From contig JAKAWO010000022.1 in assembly GCA_021827255.1 (NCBI GenBank), positions 1 to 16,958 of the forward strand: a stretch of DNA of 16,958 nucleotides. Direction: 5' to 3'. Position numbers and translations under genes: made by a program. The DNA is from Acidobacteriota bacterium. Lineage in GTDB: Bacteria; Acidobacteriota; Terriglobia; UBA7540. The stretch's first letter is position 1. Every line of letters starts with the position of its first letter. Below, piece after piece: positions 9,859 through 16,958 of this stretch. The notes under the pieces are model-generated. The model worked only from the letters and a program-made list of their open reading frames with translations, was not told the origin of the DNA and searched no databases.

Positions 9859-12333
9859 CTAGCCTATAACGGAAAATTCGAGTTTATTCCCAGTTCGGTC
9901 AATGCGGTCCAGCCGCACGCGGATGCGCTCGCCGAGGCGGAACGCCCGCTTCGAATCTCGGCTGACAACGGCTTGCATGGTTTCGCGGTAAACGTAGCGG
10001 CCTTCGAGGCTGTCCAAAGGCACAAAGCCCTCGACGAAGAGGTCGGTCAGCTCCACGAAGAACCCCTGTTTGATAAGTGAAATGATGAGGCCGTCGAATT
10101 CCTCGCCCATGCGCTCGGCCATAAAGGCGATCTTCTTGAGCTCCAAGAGCTCCCGCTCGGCTTCCTGGGCGCGCCGTTCCGCCTCCGAGGTTTCGATGCC
10201 GAGAGCGCGAAGCTCTTCAAGGCTAATGGGCGCTATGGGCTGCCGCCCCACCGGATGGCTGCTTCCCGGCGACATGGACCCGCTCGCTCGGTATCGAGCC
10301 CGCCCGCCTTTTTGCTCCAGCACGGCCTTCAGAATCCGGTGGACGATGAGGTCCGGGTAACGGCGAATCGGCGAGGTGAAGTGCGTATAGGTCCCGGCGG
10401 CAAGGGCAAAGTGGCCGAGATTTTCCTCCGCATACCGCGCCTGCTTGAGCGAGCGCAGCATCAGATAGGAAAGGATTCGCTCTTCCGGCTTGCCCTCCAA
10501 ACGCTGAGTCAGCCGCTGGTAGTGGTGCGGGGTGATCTCCAGATCGTCTTTGCGCAGCTCCGCGTGGAAGCGCGGGTAGCGTTCGCGCGCATCCCGCGCC
10601 CGCACCCGATGGCGCTCGATGGAGGGAATTTTGACGCCCAAGGAGTAACCAAACGTCGCCGCAATCGCCTCGAATTCCAGGACCTTCTTGGGATCGGGCT
10701 TTTCATGAATGCGATAAAGCGCCGGCACCCCCTGGCGCTCGAGATAGCCGGCGACGCTTTCATTGGCCGCCAGCATAAATTCCTCGATGATGCGATGAGC
10801 GATGTTGCGCTCGGAGCGCGCGACGCCGACCATGCGCCCCATGCGGTCAAATTCGATTTCGGGCTCGGGGAGGTCGAAGTCAATGGAGCCGCGCTGCTCG
10901 CGGCGCCGGTTCAGAATCCGCGCCAGTTCTTCCATCTGCCGGAAATTCTCCGCCAGGCCAGCGTAGCGCTCGAGCGCCGCCGCCTCGCCGGCCAAAACGT
11001 CCCGCACCGCCGTGTAGGTCATCCGCTCCGCGCTGTGGATGACGCCCGGCGCCATCTCGCACTCCACCATCCGCCCTTCCGAATCCAGCTCCATAACCAC
11101 CGACAATACCAGCCGGTCAACCTGGGGATTGAGGCTGCAGATGCCGTTTGAAAGCTCCAGCGGCAACATGGGAACGGCCCGGTCGGGAAAATAAACCGAC
11201 GTTCCGCGCAGCCGCGCCTCCCGGTCGAGCGCCGTGCCGGGCCGCACATAGTGGGCGACATCGGCAATGTGAACCTGAAGAACGTAATGGCCATCGGCTC
11301 GCCGCTCCACGTAAACCGCGTCGTCAAAATCCTTTGCCGTTTCGCCGTCAATGGTGACGATGGGGAATTGTCGAAAATCGCGCCGGCTCTTTCGTTCCTG
11401 CTCGGAAATATATTGCGGAGGGGCCTCGGCTTCGCTCAAAACCTCCGCCCGAAAGCGGTGCGGCAGGTGGAATTTCCGGATAACGATTTCAACGTCCACG
11501 CCGAAATCCTCGCGGCTCCCCAGAATCTCGATCACCCGTCCGCGTGGCTGAACGCCGGGGCCGGGGAACTGCGTGAGCTCGACGTCCACAATCATGTGGT
11601 CCATCTCGCGCGCCGTCAGCGCCCTGGCTTCGTGGCGCCGCCCTTCCGATTCGCCGCCGAATTGCCGCTGGCGGCCGGCGCGGCTCGGGCCTCCGGGCGG
11701 CCGCTCCTGGCCGCGGGGGATGACGATTTCAAAGGGAATCCGGCGTTCATACGGCAGAACGAAATTGGCTCGGGCGTCGGCTCGAAATTCTCCTACCACC
11801 GTCTTTTGGGCGCGGTCGAGCACTCGCACCACGCGCCCTTCAACGCGCAACTTAGGCTGCTCGCCCGCCGCGGGCCGCGTTCGCCAGTCGGGTCGCGCGC
11901 GAACCACCTGGACTTCCACGCGATCGCCGTGCAACGCAGACCCCACGCCGTCCCGTGGAATGAAGATGTCCTGGTCGGTTCCCTCGAGCGGCGCGTCGGG
12001 CACTACAAAGCCGTAACCGTCCCGGTGGCCCACCAGCCTGCCCGTCGCGGTATTCTTGGCAGGGGAGCGGTTGAGTCTATCAACCCCTGCCACAACGTCC
12101 TTGGCGGTGGGCGCGGCCAGTCTCCGCGGTCGTTCGGAAGCCAACAGGAATCGGTCATTTTGCGAGCGGATGATTTGCCGGGCTCGAACCAGCTCGTGCA
12201 ACACGCGCCGCACCCCTCGCGCCTGGCTGGAGCGCAAATCGAGCTCGACCATGAGTTCGCGCAGCCGAAACGCCCGCCCCGGATTTTTGCGAAAGAGGCT
12301 CAGAACGTCGTCTTGTGAGAGTTCTTCGCGCAT
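9859..12333 (-). CDS. rnr: Ribonuclease R (RNB family 3'-5' exoribonuclease)
   Basis: This is an 824-residue protein of the usual RNase R length. It has an N-terminal winged-helix region (about 1-65), cold-shock domains (about 95-290), the RNB catalytic domain (about 315-675) and a C-terminal S1 domain (about 745-823). The metal-binding acids are present in TIDGETAKDFDDAV at 327-340 (D329, D335, D337, D338 match the RNase II active-site set), and the conserved HFTSPIRRYPDL is at 651-662. RNase R degrades structured RNA, including rRNA fragments and tmRNA-tagged messages, hydrolytically. Two stretches look like insertions: an Arg/Gly/Gln-rich one at about 207-242 between the cold-shock domains, and one at about 675-705 (Gly/Ser/Pro-rich) before the S1 domain. 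The ATG at 12331-12333 has no strong ribosome site and follows a structured spacer. It is separated from ftcD by 247 bases. Confidence 0.95.
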   Translation of the reverse strand: MREELSQDDVLSLFRKNPGRAFRLRELMVELDLRSSQARGVRRVLHELVRARQIIRSQNDRFLLASERPRRLAAPTAKDVVAGVDRLNRSPAKNTATGRLVGHRDGYGFVVPDAPLEGTDQDIFIPRDGVGSALHGDRVEVQVVRARPDWRTRPAAGEQPKLRVEGRVVRVLDRAQKTVVGEFRADARANFVLPYERRIPFEIVIPRGQERPPGGPSRAGRQRQFGGESEGRRHEARALTAREMDHMIVDVELTQFPGPGVQPRGRVIEILGSREDFGVDVEIVIRKFHLPHRFRAEVLSEAEAPPQYISEQERKSRRDFRQFPIVTIDGETAKDFDDAVYVERRADGHYVLQVHIADVAHYVRPGTALDREARLRGTSVYFPDRAVPMLPLELSNGICSLNPQVDRLVLSVVMELDSEGRMVECEMAPGVIHSAERMTYTAVRDVLAGEAAALERYAGLAENFRQMEELARILNRRREQRGSIDFDLPEPEIEFDRMGRMVGVARSERNIAHRIIEEFMLAANESVAGYLERQGVPALYRIHEKPDPKKVLEFEAIAATFGYSLGVKIPSIERHRVRARDARERYPRFHAELRKDDLEITPHHYQRLTQRLEGKPEERILSYLMLRSLKQARYAEENLGHFALAAGTYTHFTSPIRRYPDLIVHRILKAVLEQKGGRARYRASGSMSPGSSHPVGRQPIAPISLEELRALGIETSEAERRAQEAERELLELKKIAFMAERMGEEFDGLIISLIKQGFFVELTDLFVEGFVPLDSLEGRYVYRETMQAVVSRDSKRAFRLGERIRVRLDRIDRTGNKLEFSVIG

Positions 12334-12354
12334 CGCGTTGGCAGAGTTAGCTTA

Positions 12355-12513
12355 GCACCAACTCCAAGACTCCGCCCGTGATCTCCCGCCGAGCCTGCGG
12401 GGCAACCCTCCGACGGAGGTTGGTGCGTCGCCCCATAGGTCGCCATCGCTTGAAAATACGCGCGGCGGGCTGAGGCACGGAAGGCGAACCGCCGCCTTTG
12501 CGGCCCGCGGTTC
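12355..12513. other. Structured non-coding spacer upstream of rnr
   Basis: The 247-base gap between ftcD and rnr is rich in nested inverted repeats and has no supported gene. GCACCAAC (12355-12362) pairs with GTTGGTGC (12419-12426) and encloses two smaller hairpins: CCCGC/GCGGG at 12385-12389 and 12397-12401, and CCTCC/GGAGG at 12407-12411 and 12415-12419 (sharing one base with the outer stem). A further hairpin, GAACCGC/GCGGTTC, spans 12486-12492 and 12507-12513. The arrangement suggests a folded leader of the rnr transcript or a dispersed repeat element. No T-run follows, so an intrinsic terminator is unlikely. Confidence 0.5.
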
Positions 12514-12580
12514 TTCTGCCCTCCTACTACGCCAAAAATCTCTTTCACACAAATGCTGATGCCTCCAAGTGGCAGGCCTT

Positions 12581-13534
12581 TCAATTTTTCCGCGAGAAAA
12601 AAGGGTTCGGGGTCGGCTGACGTTCTTCTATTGCCTTGGCGAGCCGGTTTTCCAAAATCAAGTCAGGACGATAGTTTTGGATTTTGAGCCGGCGAATTGC
12701 GGATTCCGGGAGAGCATCGCGCGGCACGAGACCCACGATCTCGCTGCTGGTCACTTCGACGCCGACCGCCGCAGCTTCGCGCTCGGCCGCATCGAATGCA
12801 GTTTCGATCGAAGTCGTTTCATAATCGGTCAGGTTCATTGAAACCTGCGCCACCTTTCGACTTCGAAGCATCACTCCCATGGCTTTTACGCGCGGCAAGC
12901 CGCCGTTTGAAGCGCGAATCTTCCGGGCTATCCCGCCGGCCAGGCGCACGTCATCCGTGCCCAGGTTGACGTTGTAGGCGATCAGAAACTTTCTCGCTCC
13001 GACGGCCGTTGCCCCCGCTGTCGGGTGCAAGCGCGGCTCGCCAAAATCCGGATGAAGCGATGGATCGCGCGGCACAAGCTCGCGAAATTGCTCGAACTGC
13101 TCTCGCCGGATGTTTTCAAGATTTCTGCGGGTGGGCTGGCGAGCCGCGGCTTCGTAGAGATAAGTAGGGATTTGAAAGCGCCGCCAGATCTCTCCGGCGA
13201 CCCGTTCAGCGATAAGGACGCAATCCCCCAGCGTGACGCCCCTGAGCGGAACAAACGGCACCACGTCGGTTGAGCCGATTCGGGGATGAGCGCCTTCGTG
13301 CCGGGTAAGATCAATCAGCTCGGCGGCGCGGCCCACGCCGCGCAGCGCGGCTTCGCCCACGCTCTCGCGCGTGCCCGCAAGGGTGATGACCGAGCGGTTG
13401 TGGTCGGCGTCCATTTGCCGGTCGAGCAGATAAACGTCCTCCGCCCGCAGCATCGCTTCAACAATGGCGTCAATTTTCGAGGTCTCGCGTCCCTCGCTGA
13501 AATTGGGCACGCACTCGATGAGCGTCTTCATCAT
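12581..13534 (-). CDS. ftcD: Glutamate formimidoyltransferase
   Basis: This is a 317-residue protein that begins with the family hallmark ECVPNFSEGR at residues 7-16. It contains the histidine-rich folate and formiminoglutamate site region (DADHNRS, RHEGAHPRIGSTDVVPF) and the later segment IAYNVNLGTDD. The enzyme moves the formimino group from N-formimino-L-glutamate to tetrahydrofolate, the last step of one histidine degradation route. The length fits the monofunctional transferase; the cyclodeaminase domain of the bifunctional form is absent, and no hut genes are in the window. Two successive ATG codons (13532-13534 and 13529-13531) are possible starts, with only a weak GGAT upstream. It lies 125 bases after thyX; both are folate-dependent or folate-linked functions, so the pairing may be meaningful. 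Confidence 0.95.
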   Translation of the reverse strand: MMKTLIECVPNFSEGRETSKIDAIVEAMLRAEDVYLLDRQMDADHNRSVITLAGTRESVGEAALRGVGRAAELIDLTRHEGAHPRIGSTDVVPFVPLRGVTLGDCVLIAERVAGEIWRRFQIPTYLYEAAARQPTRRNLENIRREQFEQFRELVPRDPSLHPDFGEPRLHPTAGATAVGARKFLIAYNVNLGTDDVRLAGGIARKIRASNGGLPRVKAMGVMLRSRKVAQVSMNLTDYETTSIETAFDAAEREAAAVGVEVTSSEIVGLVPRDALPESAIRRLKIQNYRPDLILENRLAKAIEERQPTPNPFFSRKN

Positions 13535-13659
13535 GGGAATCCATCATGCCACGCGGCGGAAAAAACGGCTCCGTGGGGAGGCGGTTCTGAAGCGGGAACT
13601 CGAAGTGCGGGCCCGCTGAACCCGGGAGGGCTCTGCGCGCTTAACCGCGTCGTGCTCAT

Positions 13660-14460
13660 TCAGACCTTCGAGTGCTGGACGCGGACGGCGGGCAGAGCGT
13701 CCGCTTCGTCGTAAACTTCGACGTCCTGGAAGATGCTGGGGCTCTCCTTTTTGAGGGCGCGAGCGATTTCCACGGCGAGGCGGCGGATTTCCGTGTCAGC
13801 GTGGGGCGAGCCGCGTTGCTCCAAAAAGTGCCGCCAGGCGCGGCTGTTGCCGGTGACAAAGATTTTGGTTTCGCAGGCGTTGGGCAGAATCGAGCGGGCG
13901 GCTTGCCGCGCCCATTTGCGCCGGTCGCGCGGCGCCATTTCGGGGTGCTTCTGCTGCACGAAAGTGGAGCTCGCCTCGGCGAGCTCCCGATACGCTTTGC
14001 GGAGCTGCTCGATGACCTGCTCCCAGCGGGCGCGCAGCTCAGGGCTTTCCTGGTAGAGCGGCGGCACGACGTAGCGCGCTTCGCTTTCGTCCACATAACG
14101 CTGGGAAAGCTGCGAGTAGCCGAAGCCGGCGCGGTGTCGGACCAGCTCGTGCGTCAGCGAACGGCTGACCCCGGTGATCAGCAGGCACCATACTGCGTGC
14201 TCGAGCACGCTGCCGTGCTTTGACGTGAGAATGTTTTCCAGATATTCCTGGTTGGTGTTACGCCCCTTGCCGAAGGACATATAGCAGGTGCGGCCGGCGA
14301 TTTCCGTGAGCACGTCGGCGGCCGCCCGGCCGTCGGTCGTGAACAGGAGGGCTTCGTCACTGAGGAAGCGTCCGACTTCTTCCTGAACCACCGTCTGCCG
14401 CCCAACGACGTAAACCTTGGGTCCGGTGACGTAAGGGCTCAGCGGTGGAGGTGTCGCCAT
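13660..14460 (-). CDS. thyX: Flavin-dependent thymidylate synthase ThyX
   Basis: This is a 266-residue protein that makes dTMP from dUMP using methylene-tetrahydrofolate, NADPH and FAD. The ThyX signature RHRAGFGYSQLSQRY is at residues 108-122, with the upstream HGSVLEHAVW segment at 82-91 and the nucleotide-binding stretch TGNSRAWRHFLEQR at 203-216. The signature has one extra residue relative to RHRx7S; the form RHRAGxxxSQxSQRY is, as I recall, common in this branch. I chose the ATG at 14458-14460 (AGGGCGG about 12 bases upstream). An ATG at 14497-14499 and a TTG at 14509-14511 in the same frame would add 13 or 17 residues that do not look family-like. It follows rpmE at 96 bases. Confidence 0.95.
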   Translation of the reverse strand: MATPPPLSPYVTGPKVYVVGRQTVVQEEVGRFLSDEALLFTTDGRAAADVLTEIAGRTCYMSFGKGRNTNQEYLENILTSKHGSVLEHAVWCLLITGVSRSLTHELVRHRAGFGYSQLSQRYVDESEARYVVPPLYQESPELRARWEQVIEQLRKAYRELAEASSTFVQQKHPEMAPRDRRKWARQAARSILPNACETKIFVTGNSRAWRHFLEQRGSPHADTEIRRLAVEIARALKKESPSIFQDVEVYDEADALPAVRVQHSKV

Positions 14461-14556
14461 GCGGTGGATTCCGCCCTGCTCGCGGCCGGCTGGGAACATT
14501 CCGCCCCGCAAGCCTTGAAATGTACAATTGAAGGGAATTCGACCTGGCGATGCCCG

Positions 14557-14805
14557 TTACTTCTCAGCTTTCGCCACCCCGGGCGCCGCCTCGCTCTTCT
14601 TGAAAGCGGCGTACTTTTTCCGAAAGCGTTCCACCCGCCCTGCCGTGTCCACCAGCTTCTGCTTGCCGGTGAAGAAGGGATGGCAGCTCGAGCAGATTTC
14701 GACGTGCAGCGTCTCGCTCTTGTAAGTCGAGCGCGTCTTGAATGTGTTCCCGCACGCGCAGACCACCCTCACCTCGTGATATGCGGGATGGATCTTTTCC
14801 TTCAT
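14557..14805 (-). CDS. rpmE: 50S ribosomal protein L31 (bL31), zinc-binding form
   Basis: This 82-residue protein starts MKEKIHPAYHEV and carries the four zinc cysteines of the C+ type: C16 and C18 in CACG, C38 and C41 in CSSCHPF. It continues with the conserved FFTGKQKLVDTAGRVERF. bL31 sits in the 50S central protuberance and bridges to the 30S head. The C-terminus has a Lys/Ala-rich extension of about 15 residues beyond the usual end. AAGGAG lies four to five bases before the ATG at 14803-14805. Transcription probably starts near 14830 from its own promoter and may continue into thyX. Confidence 0.97.
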   Translation of the reverse strand: MKEKIHPAYHEVRVVCACGNTFKTRSTYKSETLHVEICSSCHPFFTGKQKLVDTAGRVERFRKKYAAFKKSEAAPGVAKAEK

Positions 14806-14836
14806 GGGGCTCCTTCAGACTGGTTCACAAAATGAT

Positions 14837-14865
14837 ATTTTACCGCCCCAGGCCGGGAGTTTCAA
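14837..14865 (-). promoter_or_regulatory. Putative sigma70 promoter of rpmE
   Basis: The minus strand has TTGAAA (14860-14865), a 17-base spacer and TAAAAT (14837-14842), five of six matches in each box. The predicted start near 14830 gives a short leader of about 25 bases to the rpmE ATG. The match is strong and the position is natural, but it is not experimentally supported. Confidence 0.62.
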
Positions 14866-14890
14866 TTGGAAATCAAGCGGCCACTTTAAC

Positions 14891-14920
14891 TTGACAGGTT
14901 TTAAGCTTCTCTGTTACATT
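14891..14920 (+). promoter_or_regulatory. Putative sigma70 promoter of the rpsL-rpsG-fusA cluster
   Basis: A perfect TTGACA (14891-14896) is followed by an 18-base spacer and TACATT (14915-14920), four of six matches to TATAAT. The predicted start near 14927 leaves a leader of about 80 bases before rpsL. The -35 boxes of this promoter and of the divergent rpmE promoter are only 25 bases apart. Confidence 0.6.
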
Positions 14921-14968
14921 CGAAAGGTTCGATTGAATCCGCTGCTTCCTGCTGTGGGGAGGCGGTTA

Positions 14969-14984
14969 CGTTCGCGCCCGAACG
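14969..14984 (+). other. Hairpin in the rpsL leader
   Basis: CGTTCG (14969-14974) and CGAACG (14979-14984) form a perfect 6-base stem with a 4-base loop, ending about 25 bases before the rpsL ATG. It lies in the predicted 5' leader and could affect translation or bind a ribosomal protein. It lacks a T-run and is not a terminator. Chance occurrence cannot be excluded. Confidence 0.35.
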
Positions 14985-15009
14985 CGCGTTGGGACGCCGA
15001 AGGATAGGG

Positions 15010-15387
15010 ATGCCGACCTTTAATCAATTGGTTCGCCAAGGGCGCCGGAAACAGCGGTTCAAGACATCGAGTCCAGCTCTCGATGGCTCTCCACAGAAAC
15101 GGGGAGTCTGCACGCGAGTCTATACCCAGACGCCCAAGAAACCGAACTCGGCTCTCCGCAAAGTAGCCCGCGTGAGGCTTACGAACGGATTGGAAGTGAC
15201 GACGTACATTCCCGGCGTGGGACATAATCTGCAGGAACACTCCATTGTCTTGATTCGTGGCGGACGTGTGAAGGATTTGCCGGGGGTGCGCTACCACATC
15301 ATTCGTGGAACTCTGGACTCGGCGGGCGTTGCCGACCGTCGGCAAGGCCGATCCAAATATGGCGCCAAGCGGCCCAAGGCTTCTTGA
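15010..15387 (+). CDS. rpsL: 30S ribosomal protein S12 (uS12)
   Basis: This 125-residue protein starts MPTFNQLVRQGR at the ATG 15010-15012, with AAGGA five bases upstream; the same frame is open earlier (14989) but that extension is not family-like. uS12 lies at the decoding centre. The loop TPKKPNSALRK with K43/K44 and GGRVKDLPGVRYH with K88/D89 are intact, so none of the classic streptomycin-resistance substitutions at those lysines is present; D89 is the residue that can be methylthiolated in other bacteria. It is the first gene of a str-type cluster and is followed by rpsG after 76 bases. Confidence 0.98.
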   Translation: MPTFNQLVRQGRRKQRFKTSSPALDGSPQKRGVCTRVYTQTPKKPNSALRKVARVRLTNGLEVTTYIPGVGHNLQEHSIVLIRGGRVKDLPGVRYHIIRGTLDSAGVADRRQGRSKYGAKRPKAS

Positions 15388-15463
15388 GGCGAGGCTGATC
15401 CGGGAACCAACCTTCTCATGGTTAGGCGTTAGGAGAGGAAAGGCGAGGAATAAGACTTAGGAC

Positions 15464-15934
15464 ATGCCAAGGAAGGGTTATGTTGAGCGTCGGGAAGTGA
15501 CTCCCGATCCTGTGTATTCCAGCCCGCTCGTGCAGAAGCTTATCAACTGCATCACCTATCGGGGGAAACGGTCGGGAGCGCAAGGCGCAGTGTATGCGGC
15601 TTTCGATCTGGTCAAACAGCGAGCCAACGACGAACCGCTGAAACTGTTTAAGAAGGCCGTGGATAACGTCAAACCAACCCTGGAGGTTAAGACGCGCCGG
15701 GTGGGAGGAGCAAATTATCAAGTTCCTGTGGAAGTCAACCGGAACCGCCAGACCTCATTGAGCCTGCGTTGGTTAATAGGATATGCTCGTGAGCGAGGAG
15801 AGAAGTCTCTGGTCGAGAAACTTGCTGCGGAGATTTTAGACGCGGCTAACAATCGCGGGGGGGCCGTCAAGAAGCGGGATGATACCCACCGCATGGCCGA
15901 AGCCAACAAGGCTTTTGCCCATTACCGCTGGTAG
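15464..15934 (+). CDS. rpsG: 30S ribosomal protein S7 (uS7)
   Basis: This 156-residue protein of standard length starts MPRKGYVERREV and contains the conserved SSPLVQKLINCITYRGKRS, RRVGGANYQVPVEV and KKRDDTHRMAEANKAFAHYRW segments. It nucleates assembly of the 30S head and contacts the E-site tRNA. The 76-base gap after rpsL has a purine-rich tract (15431-15450) with several AGGA/GAGG repeats; the last of these lies about 14 bases before the ATG, while an AGGA at 15459-15462 is too close to serve well. A small hairpin, AACCA/TGGTT (15405-15409 and 15419-15423), lies in the same gap. In enterobacteria the S12-S7 gap is where S7 regulates the str operon; no clear equivalent was recognised here. 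Confidence 0.98.
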   Translation: MPRKGYVERREVTPDPVYSSPLVQKLINCITYRGKRSGAQGAVYAAFDLVKQRANDEPLKLFKKAVDNVKPTLEVKTRRVGGANYQVPVEVNRNRQTSLSLRWLIGYARERGEKSLVEKLAAEILDAANNRGGAVKKRDDTHRMAEANKAFAHYRW

Positions 15935-16061
15935 TCCCGGCGTGCCGGGAACGACATCGGTAGGGCGGGAAATGCTCCACCCCGGAGCGCGATCCGCCCT
16001 TGGGGCCGCTTGCGGCGGCCAACCTTGACCAATCGGCTTCAGGAAGCAGCCTTTTCCTGAA
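15935..16061 (+). other. Four successive hairpins between rpsG and fusA
   Basis: The spacer of 167 bases begins immediately after the rpsG stop codon with TCCCGGC/GCCGGGA (15935-15941 and 15944-15950). Next is AGGGCGG/CCGCCCT (15962-15968 and 15994-16000) enclosing GCTCC/GGAGC (15974-15978 and 15984-15988). Then comes a hairpin with CCGC/GCGG core and TTGG/CCAA base (16000-16022, sharing its first base with the previous stem), and finally a perfect 8-base TTCAGGAA/TTCCTGAA (16038-16045 and 16054-16061). None is followed by a T-run, so they are unlikely to be intrinsic terminators. They may be a regulatory or processing element between S7 and EF-G, or a palindromic repeat. Confidence 0.55.
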
Positions 16062-16101
16062 TAGGGAGAGGGCGCGAGTTACTGTAGTGCTTTAGAGTTC
16101 T

Positions 16102-16958
16102 ATGCCACGACAAGTACCGATCGAAAAAACCCGGAACATCGGCATTATGGCCCACATTGATGCCGGGAAGACGACCACGACGGAGCGCATCCTCTATTAT
16201 ACGGGAATCACTCACAAGATGGGCGAGGTCCATGAAGGCACAGCCGTCATGGATTGGATGGAGCAGGAGCAGGAGCGCGGCATCACCATTACCTCCGCCG
16301 CCACGACATGTTTCTGGAACGACATCCGCATCAACATCATTGATACGCCGGGTCACGTGGACTTTACGGCAGAAGTAGAAAGATCGCTCCGGGTGCTTGA
16401 CGGAGCGATTGCTATTTTAGGCGCTGTGGAAGGCGTCGAACCTCAGACGGAGGCTGTCTGGCGGCAGGCCGACAAATATCGCGTTCCGAGGATCCTTTTC
16501 GTTAACAAAATGGACCGGGCAGGGGCGGATTATGCCGAGTGCATCCGGCAGCTCCGTTCCAAGCTTCGCGCCAATCCAGTGGTGATCCAGTGGCCCATCG
16601 GCGCCGAGGACTGTTTTCAGGGCGTTGTGGATGTGCTCGAGCAGAAGGCCATTATCTGGAAGGATGAAACCTTGGGGGCTGATTACGTCGTCCAGGAGAT
16701 TCCTTCTGAGCTCGCCGACACAGTTCGCCAACAGCGTGAGCAGATGATTGAGACTCTCGCCGAAGTGGACGATCAGATTATGGAGAAATACGTGCGCGGC
16801 GAGGCGATCTCCGCCGAGCAACTTCGCGGGAATTTGCGCCGGGCGACCATGGCCCTGCGGGCGGTTCCGGTCCTCTGCGGCGCGGCCTTCAAGAACAAGG
16901 GCGTCCAGCCGCTGTTGGAGGCGGTTGTGAATTATCTGCCCTCGCCGGTTGATATTCC
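16102..16958 (+). CDS. fusA: Elongation factor G, 5' part (cut by window edge)
   Basis: The frame is open from the ATG at 16102-16104 to the right edge, giving about 285 of the usual ~700 residues. EF-G is the translocation and ribosome-recycling GTPase. The GTPase motifs are visible: G1 AHIDAGKTT at 17-25, G2 RGITIT, G3 DTPGH, G4 NKMD, and the later GAAFKNKG. The G-prime region follows as expected (IGAEDCFQGVVDVLEQKA). The segment LGAVEGVEPQTEAVWRQA differs slightly from the common CAVGGVQPQSETVWRQA, which may be lineage-specific. No clear Shine-Dalgarno precedes the ATG; the nearest purine-rich run (16064-16072) is about 30 bases away. It is the third gene of the str-type cluster. Confidence 0.96.
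   Translation, partial: MPRQVPIEKTRNIGIMAHIDAGKTTTTERILYYTGITHKMGEVHEGTAVMDWMEQEQERGITITSAATTCFWNDIRINIIDTPGHVDFTAEVERSLRVLDGAIAILGAVEGVEPQTEAVWRQADKYRVPRILFVNKMDRAGADYAECIRQLRSKLRANPVVIQWPIGAEDCFQGVVDVLEQKAIIWKDETLGADYVVQEIPSELADTVRQQREQMIETLAEVDDQIMEKYVRGEAISAEQLRGNLRRATMALRAVPVLCGAAFKNKGVQPLLEAVVNYLPSPVDI

Noticed and set aside
11251..12318. 355-codon plus-strand open frame
   Set aside because: It lies antisense to rnr, where the minus-strand frame has full RNase R motifs; no family resemblance or ribosome site.
12300..12584. 94-codon minus-strand frame between ftcD and rnr
   Set aside because: It overlaps the rnr start and covers the inverted repeats; its sequence has no recognisable features, so the region is better read as non-coding.
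15935..15950. Hairpin directly after the rpsG stop as an intrinsic terminator
   Set aside because: No T-run follows, and a terminator inside the str cluster before fusA would be unexpected.

Overview
The window is a GC-rich bacterial chromosome segment with dense, conventional gene content. It has no rRNA, tRNA, CRISPR array or recognisable transposase. Several features together fit Acidobacteriota or a similar soil phylum: ThyX, a multidomain ACP-FAAL-acyltransferase protein beside a fatty acyl reductase, an rpsL-rpsG-fusA str cluster and high GC. This assignment is an inference from gene content and no phylogenetic marker was compared.

Layout. Everything from the left edge to about 14.8 kb is on the minus strand, and the str cluster from about 14.9 kb to the right edge is on the plus strand. 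The switch point is a compact divergent promoter region (14806-15009). It has a good sigma70-like promoter for bL31 (rpmE) facing left and another for uS12 (rpsL) facing right. Rightward come rpsL, rpsG and the 5' part of fusA (cut by the window edge); the rpsG-fusA spacer contains four consecutive hairpins. Leftward come rpmE, thyX, ftcD (glutamate formimidoyltransferase) and rnr (RNase R), with a structured non-coding spacer just upstream of rnr.

After a 318-base promoter-bearing gap comes the most interesting block, a lipid module read leftward. It holds a fatty acyl reductase (TTG start), a 950-residue ACP / fatty acyl-AMP ligase / PlsC-like fusion, plsY, a HAD-IB phosphatase and a divergent LarA-like (DUF2088) protein. 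The last four genes are tightly spaced (13, 57 and 10 bases). The domain set (acyl activation, cis ACP, reduction to alcohol, glycerol-phosphate acylation, phosphatase) resembles what bacterial ether-lipid synthesis needs. The PlsC domain has lost its catalytic histidine, and the LarA-like protein lacks part of the racemase active site.

The left 1.8 kb is an accessory patch. It carries a PD-(D/E)XK-like protein in locally lower-GC DNA, a minimal nucleotidyltransferase whose C-terminus runs out of frame into the next gene, and a VapB-like antitoxin without a VapC. The antitoxin stop codon overlaps the start codon of an SDR epimerase that leaves the window at position 1. This looks like remnants of toxin-antitoxin or defence DNA settled between metabolic genes.
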